This document shows positions 41,750-52,032 of a DNA stretch of 64,000 nt, piece after piece. This stretch comes from Archangium violaceum Cb vi76 (GTDB lineage: Bacteria; Myxococcota; Myxococcia; Myxococcales; Myxococcaceae): positions 62,001 through 126,000 of the forward strand of contig NZ_JPMI01000003.1 in the NCBI RefSeq assembly GCF_000733295.1, in the 5' to 3' direction. The notes beneath the pieces are model-generated. The model did no database searches. It saw only the letters and a program-made list of their open reading frames with translations, and was not told where the DNA came from. Position 1 is the first letter of the stretch, and every line of letters begins with the position of its first letter. The translations under genes and the position numbers were made by a program.

Positions 41750-43846
41750 TCATTCGTGAAAACGACTCACGGCCTTGACCTGGACTCGCGGCAACACCCA
41801 GATGAAGCCTCCCGGGAAATCTTTCGTCGGGTCCCTTCCGAAGTGGGGAACCCCGGGCTTTCCGTCGTACCAGACCTCCATGCACACGGGGACCTGCACC
41901 GCATTGACGGCGAAGGGGCTGAAGTTGGTGAGACGGGTATAGACACGGTCTTCCACGATGATGCTCGCCCCGCCCAATCGGCCAAGTCTGCCGAGCCCAC
42001 CCCAGTCGGAGCGGAGCTCGACTCCAGTGCCACTCAGTGGCACCGACATCTTCTCTCCAAGCTCGTTCAGGGGAACCCGAGACTCCTCCTGGTTGATGCC
42101 AGAGCCATAGACGGCATCATGGAGGCTCCCGATGGCAATGCCGTGCTCCTTCATGGACTTGATCGATGATGGAGGGCAGTCAAAGAGTTCCTCGGCGTCG
42201 TAGTAGATCCCAGTCTTGACGAAGTTCTCGTGGAAGGCCTTGTTGTGGACGGAGGTGCAGCCCGCCGCGAGGGCGGCGAGCGTGCCCATGCCCAGACAGG
42301 CACTGACGCTCGGCCGCGCCTTCCTGGCCTTGGTGGGAGAGGGCGGCTTCGGTGGATTCTTCTGTGACATGTCTTCCTCGCTGTGTCTGACGTTGATGAC
42401 GGGCGCGGCAACGGCCTGTCCGTTGGGCGCCGCGTCCGCCACAACATGCTGCGGTTTCAGCGAGGGCACGACATCTGGGAAAAAAGCATCCCACCGTATG
42501 GGAAAGGCTTCGGGCGACATGAAAGGTTGGGTCCTCGCCACGACCTCGGAGGACATGTCCGCCCTCCAGGAGCTCAGGAGCCACAGCGCCGCGGCCAGCG
42601 CGAGGGCTCCCAACCCCACCGCGCCCAGGCGCCACCCGAACCCCGTCCGGGGATGAGTGACGGGCACCCGGACCGGGAGTTCCGCGCGGGGGGGCTCCGT
42701 CTTCCGTTCCGTGGGACTCCGCGCGGGCGCCATCGAGGGGCCCCTCGGGACCGGCACGGCGCTCGCCTCCCGCGTGGGCACCTCGCCCCGCCGCGGAGGC
42801 TGCCTCGCGAGCCTGCTCATCCGCAGCAGCAGATCCTGCCCCTCCGCGAGCCGGCCCTGGGGCCGGGTGGTGGCGTTGTGGGGCGCATGGGGCTCGAACA
42901 GCGGCTCGCGCCACGTCTCATCCGCCTCCGCCCCCAGCGTGGCCAGCACCGAGCGCACCTCGCCCGCGTCCGCGTACCGCGCCTCGGGTGACTTCTCCAG
43001 CATGCGCAGGCACAGGCGCTCCAGGGCCTCCGGTACCCACGGGTTGAGCTCGCGCGGAGGCGCGGGCTTCTCGTTGAGCACCGCCGCGCCGATGGCCAGG
43101 AAGTCCGGGCCGGTGAAGGGCAGCTGGTCCGTGAGCACCCAGTACAACTGCACACCCGCCGCCCACAGGTCATCCGCGCGGGTCGGCGAGTAGCGCACGC
43201 CCGCGTCGCCCATGTGGTGGCGGAAGAAGTCCCAGGCCTCGGGGCCGCGGTACTCCGGGGTGCCCGGGGGCAGCACCGAGCTCGTCAGCGTGGGCGCCCC
43301 CAGGTAGGCGCCCGCCCCGAAGTCCACCAGCACCGGCCCGCCGTCCCCGGCGCGCACCAGGATGTTGGAGGCCTTCACGTCCCGGTGCAGCACGCCCGCG
43401 TCGTGCACCGCCTCCAGCGCCTCCATGAACCCCTCCATCAGCTCCACCACCTCGAGCGCCGACGGGTTGCGCCCGCGCACGTGCTCGTCCAGGGGCAGCC
43501 CGTCCACGTATTCCATGATGAGCACGCGGACGCGGGGCTCCTCCTCCGGCCAGTCGACGTACCCCAGCAGCCGCACCACGCCGGGGTGCCTCATCCGGCG
43601 CAGCACGTCCACCTCCCGCTCCTCCCACCCCCGCGAGCGCTCCAGTGGCAGCACCTTCAGCGCGACGAGGCTCGTGGCGGCGTGTGCCAGGTACACGGTG
43701 CCGTAGCCCCCCGCGCCCAGGCGGCGCACCACCTCGTAGCCGGCCACCCGGGTGCCCGGGTCCAGCACGGGAGGGGGTTGCCGGCGGGGTCCGGGGCGGG
43801 CGCCGCGGCGGGCGGAACGGGAGGGGGACATCGGATTTTCAGCCAT
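41750..43846 (-). CDS. Membrane Ser/Thr protein kinase with lipoprotein-like C-terminal domain
   Basis: A 698-residue Hanks-type kinase. Start ATG 43846 (MAENPMSPSR); the upstream Met at 44035 is not supported. Gly loop GAGGYG is at 44-49, Lys64 in VALKVL, catalytic HRDVKASN at 154-161, DFG at 175-177, so the kinase should be active. A transmembrane helix lies at about 405-426. After a linker comes a second hydrophobic stretch ending in LAALAAGC (Cys530) and about 165 residues of unknown fold. An internal ATG at 42370 (Met493) with AGGAAG before it would make that part a separate 206-residue lipoprotein. Either one fused signalling protein or two overlapping products is possible. Confidence 0.82.
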   Translation of the reverse strand: MAENPMSPSRSARRGARPGPRRQPPPVLDPGTRVAGYEVVRRLGAGGYGTVYLAHAATSLVALKVLPLERSRGWEEREVDVLRRMRHPGVVRLLGYVDWPEEEPRVRVLIMEYVDGLPLDEHVRGRNPSALEVVELMEGFMEALEAVHDAGVLHRDVKASNILVRAGDGGPVLVDFGAGAYLGAPTLTSSVLPPGTPEYRGPEAWDFFRHHMGDAGVRYSPTRADDLWAAGVQLYWVLTDQLPFTGPDFLAIGAAVLNEKPAPPRELNPWVPEALERLCLRMLEKSPEARYADAGEVRSVLATLGAEADETWREPLFEPHAPHNATTRPQGRLAEGQDLLLRMSRLARQPPRRGEVPTREASAVPVPRGPSMAPARSPTERKTEPPRAELPVRVPVTHPRTGFGWRLGAVGLGALALAAALWLLSSWRADMSSEVVARTQPFMSPEAFPIRWDAFFPDVVPSLKPQHVVADAAPNGQAVAAPVINVRHSEEDMSQKNPPKPPSPTKARKARPSVSACLGMGTLAALAAGCTSVHNKAFHENFVKTGIYYDAEELFDCPPSSIKSMKEHGIAIGSLHDAVYGSGINQEESRVPLNELGEKMSVPLSGTGVELRSDWGGLGRLGRLGGASIIVEDRVYTRLTNFSPFAVNAVQVPVCMEVWYDGKPGVPHFGRDPTKDFPGGFIWVLPRVQVKAVSRFHE

Positions 43847-44155
43847 GCGGGTGACCTCCAGCGTCGTCCCCACACCGCGAGGCCGTGGCGCTCCCGCCGC
43901 GGGCGCCTCCCGGAGGTGAGCCGACACGTCATGCGGCCGGACACTACTCACGGAATCACCCCGCAGGCTACTGCGGAGGTCACCTCCTCTCGCGTGCCGG
44001 GTTCCACGGCCGGTGGGCGGGCCCCGGCCTTCCACGGCACCTCCCGCCTCCCGGGCGAGCCTCCAGCCCCTGCCCGCTCACCGTGGCCGGTGGCATGGCT
44101 TGAAGGGTCCCCTTGGGACCCCAACCTTCACGGTGACTTCCACCCCGGCCGCGTG
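43847..44155. promoter_or_regulatory. Divergent intergenic region, kinase gene / histidine kinase gene
   Basis: 309 bases with no convincing gene. The one clear structure is a perfect inverted repeat GGGTCCC-CTT-GGGACCC at 44105-44121, about 35 bases before the histidine kinase start, which could be an operator or a leader hairpin. Other parts are GC-rich with no repeat. Promoters for both divergent genes are inferred. Confidence 0.4.
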
Positions 44156-45580
44156 ATGCCCCTGACCGACCCCCTCCGTTTCCGCCGGCTGCTGCTGCGC
44201 GCCATCCTGCTTCCGGTGGGTCTGCTGCTGGTGCTCGCGGGCATCCTCCTGGGGACGGTGAATGGCCTCATCCAGGCCCAGGAGAAGGCGCGCCACTACC
44301 AGGAGGCCATCACCCGGCTGGAGCAGGTGCGTCAGCTCTTCATCGACCGGGAGACGGGCTTGCGCGGCTATCTGCTCACCGGCGAGCCCGCCTTCCTGGA
44401 GCCCTATCATGCCGCCGGGCAACAGCTCCCCAGGGCGCTCGAGGAACTGGAGCGGGGCCTCGCGGGGGCGCCCGGGCAGGGGACCTGGATGGAGGAAGTG
44501 CGCGGGCGCTGGCGGGAATGGGAGCGGGTGGCCGACGCGCAGCTCTCCCTCTTCCGCCAGGGGGGGGACTGGCTTTCCCTGGTGCGCTCGGGCGCGGCCA
44601 AGGCCCGCATGGACGCGCTGCGCTCGACGCTGGACACCATCCGCGCCGAGGAGCTCCGGCGCGCCACCCGCCAGGGCCTGGAGGCCGAGCGAGCGGGGCG
44701 CACCGTGCTCATCGCCGGCGGGCTGTGGACGCTCGCCGTGGGGGGGCTGCTGGCCTGGCTCAGCCGGCGTCAGCTCCTCACCCTGGCCCGCGGTTATGAC
44801 GCCAGCCTCGCCCAGGTGCACGCCCAGGCGGACGCCCTGCGCGCCAGCGAGGCCCGGTTGGAGTCGCGCGTGGCCTGGCGCACCCTCGAGCTCACCGCCG
44901 CCAACAAGGAGCTGGAGTCCTTCAGCTACTCCGTCTCGCATGACTTGCGCTCGCCCCTGCGCGCCATCGACGGCTTCGCCCAGGCGCTGCGCGAGGACGA
45001 GGGCGAGCGGCTGTCCGCCGAGGGCCTCCGGCTCCTCACGCGCCTGCAGGGGGCCGCCACGCGCATGGGCCAGCTCATCGACGATCTGTTGCAGCTCTCC
45101 CGCGTCACCCGCGCCGAGCTGCGCCGCGAGCCGGTGGACCTCAGCGCGATCGCCACCTCCGTGCTCCAGGAGCTGCGCCAGCGCGAGTCCGGACGCGACG
45201 TGACGTGCTCGGTCCAGTCCGGCCTCTCCGTGCGGGGTGACCCGCGGCTGCTCCGGGTGCTCCTGGAGAACCTGCTGGGCAATGCGTGGAAGTTCACCAG
45301 CAAGCGCTCCGGGGCCCACATCGAGCTGTTCGCGGAGACGGCCGACGGGGTGACTCACTACGCTGTGCGCGACAACGGGGTGGGGTTCGACATGGCGTAC
45401 GCGGGCAAGCTCTTCAGCCCCTTCCAGCGGATGCACAAGCCCTCCGAGTTCCCGGGCACGGGCATCGGGCTGGCCACGGTGCAGCGCATCGTCCACCGGC
45501 ACGGCGGGGACATCTCCGCCCAGGCGGCCCCGGGCGGGGGCGCCACCTTCCGCTTCACCCTCCAGGAGGCACGCGCATGA
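44156..45580 (+). CDS. CHASE3-domain sensor histidine kinase
   Basis: A 474-residue membrane kinase. Two transmembrane helices (about 14-36 and 183-203) bracket a periplasmic CHASE3 sensor (FIDRETGLRGYLLTGEPAFLEPY, 62-84). Then a coiled linker and HisKA with SYSVSHDLRSPLR, phospho-acceptor His262, and an HATPase_c domain with N-box (LLENLLGNAWKF), G1 (DNGVGFDM) and G2 (GTGIGLATVQRIVHRHGG). It autophosphorylates and passes phosphate to response regulators, probably those encoded next to it. ATG 44156 is chosen because the first helix begins eight residues later. Overlaps the next gene by four bases. Confidence 0.92.
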   Translation: MPLTDPLRFRRLLLRAILLPVGLLLVLAGILLGTVNGLIQAQEKARHYQEAITRLEQVRQLFIDRETGLRGYLLTGEPAFLEPYHAAGQQLPRALEELERGLAGAPGQGTWMEEVRGRWREWERVADAQLSLFRQGGDWLSLVRSGAAKARMDALRSTLDTIRAEELRRATRQGLEAERAGRTVLIAGGLWTLAVGGLLAWLSRRQLLTLARGYDASLAQVHAQADALRASEARLESRVAWRTLELTAANKELESFSYSVSHDLRSPLRAIDGFAQALREDEGERLSAEGLRLLTRLQGAATRMGQLIDDLLQLSRVTRAELRREPVDLSAIATSVLQELRQRESGRDVTCSVQSGLSVRGDPRLLRVLLENLLGNAWKFTSKRSGAHIELFAETADGVTHYAVRDNGVGFDMAYAGKLFSPFQRMHKPSEFPGTGIGLATVQRIVHRHGGDISAQAAPGGGATFRFTLQEARA

Positions 45581-46029
45581 GCAGCTCACGAATCATCCTC
45601 CTCGTGGAGGACAACCCGGACGACGTGGACCTGACGCAGCGTGCCTTCCAACGCGCGGGCGTCACCCATCCCCTGGAGGTGGTGGAGGACGGGATGGATG
45701 CGCTCGATTATCTCTTCGGGCGTGGGGTGTTCTCGCACCGGCGGCACGAGCCGCTGCCCTCCCTGGTGCTGTTGGACCTCAAGCTGCCGCGCCTGGGCGG
45801 GCACGAGGTGCTGCGCCAGATTCGCGCCGATCCACGCACCCGCTTCCTTCCCGTGGTCATCCTCACCTCCTCGGACGAGGAGAAGGACCTGGTGGAGAGC
45901 TACAGCCACGGGTGCAACAGCTACGTCCGCAAGCCGGTGAGCTACAACGAGTTCGTCGAGGCGGCGCGCCAGCTCGGCGTCTACTGGCTGGAGCTCAACC
46001 GCTCCCCGCTGCCGGGGGTGTCTGGATGA
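45577..46029 (+). CDS. Stand-alone response regulator (Rcp1-like receiver)
   Basis: A 150-residue receiver-only protein. Acidic pocket ED at 11-12, phospho-acceptor D67 in LVLLDLKLPRLGG, Thr/Ser in VILTSSDEEKDL and Lys in VRKPVSYNEF. The DNPDDVDLTQRAFQRAG start is typical of the small Rcp1-type receivers that pair with phytochrome- or CHASE3-like kinases. There is no output domain, so it acts as a phosphate shuttle or by protein contact. ATGA overlaps on both sides place it between its likely kinase and the hybrid kinase. Confidence 0.92.
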   Translation: MSSSRIILLVEDNPDDVDLTQRAFQRAGVTHPLEVVEDGMDALDYLFGRGVFSHRRHEPLPSLVLLDLKLPRLGGHEVLRQIRADPRTRFLPVVILTSSDEEKDLVESYSHGCNSYVRKPVSYNEFVEAARQLGVYWLELNRSPLPGVSG

Positions 46030-47675
46030 CGAGGCCGCTCCGCGTCCTGCTGGTGGAGGACATCCCGGACGACCAGGAGTTGGTGGAGCGCGAGCTGCGC
46101 CGGGGAGGATTCGAGGTGTCCTGCCACAGGGTGCAGTCGGCCGAGGAGATGCGCGCGGCGCTCGAGCCCGGGGCGTGGGACGTCATCCTCTCGGACTACC
46201 GCCTGCCCGGCTTCGACGCGCCCGCCGCGCTGGAGCTCCTTCGCGACAGCGGCCTGGACATCCCCTTCATCGTCGTCTCGGGCAGCGTGGGCGAGTTCGA
46301 GGGCGAGGAGGTGATGAAGGCGGGTGCCCGCGACTACTTCTCCAAGGCGCTCCTCACCCGGCTGCCGGTCGCGGTGGCGCGCGAGGTGGAGCAGGCCCGG
46401 CTGCGTCATGAGCGCGCCCGGGCCGAGCGGGACCGGAACCTGCTGGCCCGCGCCGGGGAGGTGCTGGCCGGCTCGTTGTATCTGCAGGAGACGCTGGACA
46501 AGGTGGCGCGCCTGCCGGTGCCGGAGCTGGCGGACTGGTGCGCCGTCTATTTCTCCGAGGATGGAAGGCACCTCCGGGTGGCGTCCCTGGCGCACGAGGA
46601 CCCGGAGCAGGTGGAGCGGGCCTTCGAGCTGGACCGGCTCTTCCCCCTGGAGCCGGAGGCCCCCTCGGGTCCGGCGTATGTGTTCCGGACGGGCGAGCCG
46701 CGGGTGGTGCCGGACGTCTCCCCGGAGCGGCTGGAGGCGGTGGCGCGCTCCCCGGAGCACCTGCGCCGGTTGCTGGCGCTGGAGTTGCGCTCCTTCGTCC
46801 ACGTGCCCCTGGTGGGACGCATGGGCACGCTGGGCGTGGTGACGCTCGGCATCACCGGGAAGACGCGGCCGCGCTTCACGGAGGCGGATCTCCCCGTGGT
46901 GCAGGAGCTGGTACGCCGCGCCGCGCTGACGCTGGAGAACGTGCGCCTGTACCGCGAGTCCCAGGAGGCCATCCGCCTGCGCGACGAGTTCCTCTCGGTG
47001 GCGGCCCACGAGCTGCGCACCCCGCTCACCACGCTGGGCCTGCAGCTGGGCACGTTGGTGCAGCGGGCGCGGCGCGAGTCCTCCCCGGAGATGGTGGAGC
47101 GGCTGGACAAGGGCCTGCGCCAGGTGAAGCGGCTGGGCTCGTTGGTGGAGACGTTGCTGGATGTGTCGCGGCTGTCCACCGGCGAGCTGTCCCTGACGCT
47201 GGAGGGGGTGGACCTGGTCGAGCTGGTGCGCGAGGTGCTGGAGCGCTTCGCGGCGGAGTCCCGGGCCATGGGCTGCGCGCTGCGGCTGGAGGCGGCCCGG
47301 GAGCTCGTGGGCCAGTGGGACCGGATGCGGGTGGAGCAGGTGGTGGCCGGACTGGTCTCCAACGCGCTCAAGTTCGGGGCGCGCCAGCCGGTGGACGTGC
47401 GGGTGGTGTCGGACGGCGTGGTGGCGCGGGTGGTGGTGGAGGACCGCGGCATCGGCGTGCCGGAGGAGCAGCTCGAGCGCATTTTCGAGCGCTTCGGCCG
47501 GGCGGTATCCTCGCGTTCCTACGGGGGGTTGGGGTTGGGGCTGTACCTGGCGCGACGGGGGGCGGAGGCGCATGGGGGCCGGGTATGGGCCGAGTCGCGT
47601 CCGGGTGGAGGGGCCCGTTTCACCCTGGAGCTGCCCCTGCGTGCCGCGGGAAAGACGGTGGAGGAGTCCACATGA
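46026..47675 (+). CDS. Receiver-GAF-histidine kinase hybrid
   Basis: A 549-residue cytoplasmic protein. An N-terminal receiver has D57 in VILSDYRLPGF. A GAF domain follows (about 140-308: ADWCAVYFSEDGRHLRVASLAHE...RSFVHVPLVGRMGTLGVVTLG). Then HisKA with SVAAHELRTPL (His328) and HATPase_c (GLVSNALKFG, DRGIGVPEEQLERIFERFGR, GGLGLGLYLARRGAEAHGG). The absence of transmembrane helices suggests that it senses an internal signal through GAF and receives phosphate at D57. It overlaps both neighbours by four bases. Confidence 0.92.
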   Translation: MTRPLRVLLVEDIPDDQELVERELRRGGFEVSCHRVQSAEEMRAALEPGAWDVILSDYRLPGFDAPAALELLRDSGLDIPFIVVSGSVGEFEGEEVMKAGARDYFSKALLTRLPVAVAREVEQARLRHERARAERDRNLLARAGEVLAGSLYLQETLDKVARLPVPELADWCAVYFSEDGRHLRVASLAHEDPEQVERAFELDRLFPLEPEAPSGPAYVFRTGEPRVVPDVSPERLEAVARSPEHLRRLLALELRSFVHVPLVGRMGTLGVVTLGITGKTRPRFTEADLPVVQELVRRAALTLENVRLYRESQEAIRLRDEFLSVAAHELRTPLTTLGLQLGTLVQRARRESSPEMVERLDKGLRQVKRLGSLVETLLDVSRLSTGELSLTLEGVDLVELVREVLERFAAESRAMGCALRLEAARELVGQWDRMRVEQVVAGLVSNALKFGARQPVDVRVVSDGVVARVVVEDRGIGVPEEQLERIFERFGRAVSSRSYGGLGLGLYLARRGAEAHGGRVWAESRPGGGARFTLELPLRAAGKTVEEST

Positions 47676-48043
47676 TGCGTCCCTTGCTGGTGGTGGATGA
47701 CGACACGGATCTGCGCGAGGCGCTCGAGGAGGTGTTGCGCGACGCGGGCCACGCCGTGGTGGGAGCGGGCAATGGCCGCGAGGCGCTGGAGGTGCTCTCG
47801 CGGGCCTGTCCGTTGCCCGGGCTGGTGCTGCTGGACATGATGATGCCGGTGCTGGACGGGCTGGGCTTCGCCCACGAGATGCACGCGGTACCCGAGTGGA
47901 AGGACATCCCCATCGTCATCTTCTCCGCCTCGGCGAGCAACGCGGCGGTGGCCGAGGAGGTGGGGGCGTGTGCCTACCTGCGCAAGCCGGTGGACGTGGA
48001 GGTGCTGGTGGAGACGGTGGGCCAGCACTTCCGGAGCGAGTGA
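47672..48043 (+). CDS. Stand-alone response regulator
   Basis: A 123-residue receiver-only protein. Acidic residues DDD at 9-11, phospho-acceptor D55 in LVLLDMMMPVLDG, Ser in VIFSASASNAAV and Lys in YLRKPVDVEVL are all present. No DNA-binding output. It is the fourth gene of the overlapping set (ATGA with the hybrid kinase), so it is probably the terminal receiver of this phosphorelay, acting by protein interaction on an unknown target. Confidence 0.92.
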   Translation: MMRPLLVVDDDTDLREALEEVLRDAGHAVVGAGNGREALEVLSRACPLPGLVLLDMMMPVLDGLGFAHEMHAVPEWKDIPIVIFSASASNAAVAEEVGACAYLRKPVDVEVLVETVGQHFRSE

Positions 48044-48060
48044 GGGACGCGAGCGGGGCC

Positions 48061-48825
48061 TCAGCCGGCGCGGCGCACCCAGCTCGTCCACGGGCCCAGG
48101 TCCCGGTAGCCGAGCCGCTGGTACAGGCCATGGCCCAGCACCGAGGCCTGCAGGACGGCGAGGGTGCAGCCCCGGGCGAGCGCGTCCGCGTGCAGGCCCC
48201 GCATCACCAGCGCGCCCAGTCCCAGGCGGCGGGCCTCGGGGTGGGTGGCCACGAAGTAGATGCCCGCGGTGCCATCCCGCTCGAACGAGACGCCTCCGGC
48301 GAGCGCCCGGCCCTCCTGGCGCACCAGCACGGCGTACAGTCCGGAGGAGGCGTGGAGCCGGGGGCGCCAGCTCTCGAAGTAGCCGACGTGCTCCTGGCCG
48401 TAGCAGAGCGCGTTGAGCTTCATCACCTCGTGCAGGTCCTCCGGGTGTTCCAGCGTGGTGCCCGGGGGGAGCTGGGGCGGCGGGTGGGCCAGGGGGAGGG
48501 CCATGGTGGGGAGGCTGTCCTCGGCCCGGTGTCCGGCGCGGGCCAGCACGGCCTCCGCGGCGGTGTCCCCCGGGTACACGGGCACGCGCCAGGCCCGGAC
48601 TCCCAGCTCGCGGTACCACGTGTCGAGCGGCCCGAGTGCCTCGGCGAGCGCGTGGGCGTCCGTGTACAGCACCTGCTGCTGGAAGAGCGGGGCCCCGTGG
48701 CCGGGCAGGGCGAAGGCTCGCACCCCGGGCAGGTCCTTCATCCGCAGCGGACCGCCCCGCGTCTGGAGCGTCTTGAAGCCGTGGATGTTGGCGCGCAGGC
48801 GCGTGGTGGGTTCAACGTCCGTCAT
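48061..48825 (-). CDS. GNAT-family N-acetyltransferase, two-lobed
   Basis: A 254-residue protein. The C-terminal half carries the GNAT acetyl-CoA signature IYFVATHPEARRLGLGALVMRGLHADALARG with RLGLG as the Q/R-x-x-G-x-G/A loop, and LYQRLGYRDLG at the end. The N-terminal half (about 1-120) resembles a degenerate GNAT-like lobe. ATG 48825 (MTDVEPTTRLR) is the first plausible start; the long frame upstream is a shadow of gyrB. The substrate is unknown. Convergent with the phosphorelay. Confidence 0.82.
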   Translation of the reverse strand: MTDVEPTTRLRANIHGFKTLQTRGGPLRMKDLPGVRAFALPGHGAPLFQQQVLYTDAHALAEALGPLDTWYRELGVRAWRVPVYPGDTAAEAVLARAGHRAEDSLPTMALPLAHPPPQLPPGTTLEHPEDLHEVMKLNALCYGQEHVGYFESWRPRLHASSGLYAVLVRQEGRALAGGVSFERDGTAGIYFVATHPEARRLGLGALVMRGLHADALARGCTLAVLQASVLGHGLYQRLGYRDLGPWTSWVRRAG

Positions 48826-48924
48826 GCGGAGCAGGGTAGGCGCTCCCATGCGCTCGCGGGTGGACAGCTGGCGTGCGGAAAATCCCCGGCCGGCCGTCCG
48901 GGAGGCTAGGGTGCGGATGCTCGC

Positions 48925-49383
48925 ATGGAGCCCCGCTTCTACGCCTTCGATCCCCGTCCCACCCGCCGGGCCCTCTTCCTGGGGGCGTGCGTGCTCGCCA
49001 TTCTCAGCGCCTGGGCGCTGGCGGATGCGCGGGAGGTGGGCAATGCTCCCCTGGCCGTGGCCCGGGCGGGCATCACGGGCGGGCTCCTGCTCGCCTTCGT
49101 CTTCGCCTGGCACAGACTGCGGCCACGGCCCGGGTGGGGCGTTACACTCAGTGCCAGGGGCGTCGCACTGGCGCGTCCCTTCACCGGTGGCCAGCTGCAG
49201 TTGTCCTGGGGACAGATCGACTCCGTGCGCCGTCTCGGCCGCAAGGAAGACATGCTCGGCCTGTTCCTGGACGAGGGGGGCAGGGTGCTGCTCACGCGAC
49301 ACTTGTTTCCCTCGCGCACGGCGTTCAGTGAGCTGGCGGCCGCACTGGAAGAAAGGAAGCCCGCCCCGCGTTTTGACGCGTAG
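48925..49383 (+). CDS. Small membrane protein with PH-like domain
   Basis: A 152-residue protein. Two hydrophobic helices (about 16-34 ALFLGACVLAILSAWALAD and 47-63) form a hairpin, followed by a beta-rich domain (GVTLSARGVALARPFTGGQLQLSWGQIDSVRRLGRKEDMLGLFLDEGGRVLL) that resembles bacterial PH-like (YdbS/DUF2244-like) folds; this is a shape-based guess. It precedes gyrB by 126 bases in the same direction. Function unknown. Confidence 0.6.
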   Translation: MEPRFYAFDPRPTRRALFLGACVLAILSAWALADAREVGNAPLAVARAGITGGLLLAFVFAWHRLRPRPGWGVTLSARGVALARPFTGGQLQLSWGQIDSVRRLGRKEDMLGLFLDEGGRVLLTRHLFPSRTAFSELAAALEERKPAPRFDA

Positions 49384-49464
49384 CGTCGCGCGAGGCATTT
49401 CGTGAATCTTTTCGCTGCTTTGCGTGTTCTCAACACTCTTGTCCAGGGTGCCTCGAAGTGGTAG

Positions 49465-51963
<2,499 letters not shown>

Positions 51964-51989
51964 GCCAGGGAGGCCCTCCCCGTGTGAAT

Positions 51990-52024
51990 CCCCTCTCCCT
52001 CTGGGAGAGGGTCAGGGTGAGGGT
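51990..52024. repeat. REP-like palindrome after gyrB
   Basis: CCCTCTCCC-TCT-GGGAGAGGG at 51991-52011, a 9-bp perfect stem with a 3-base loop, followed by TCAGGGTGAGGG. This sequence type occurs in many bacterial genomes as dispersed intergenic palindromes. It sits between convergent gyrB and the TPR ATPase gene and can also act as a transcription terminator. Only one copy is visible in the window. Confidence 0.65.
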
Positions 52025-52032
52025 CTACCGCA

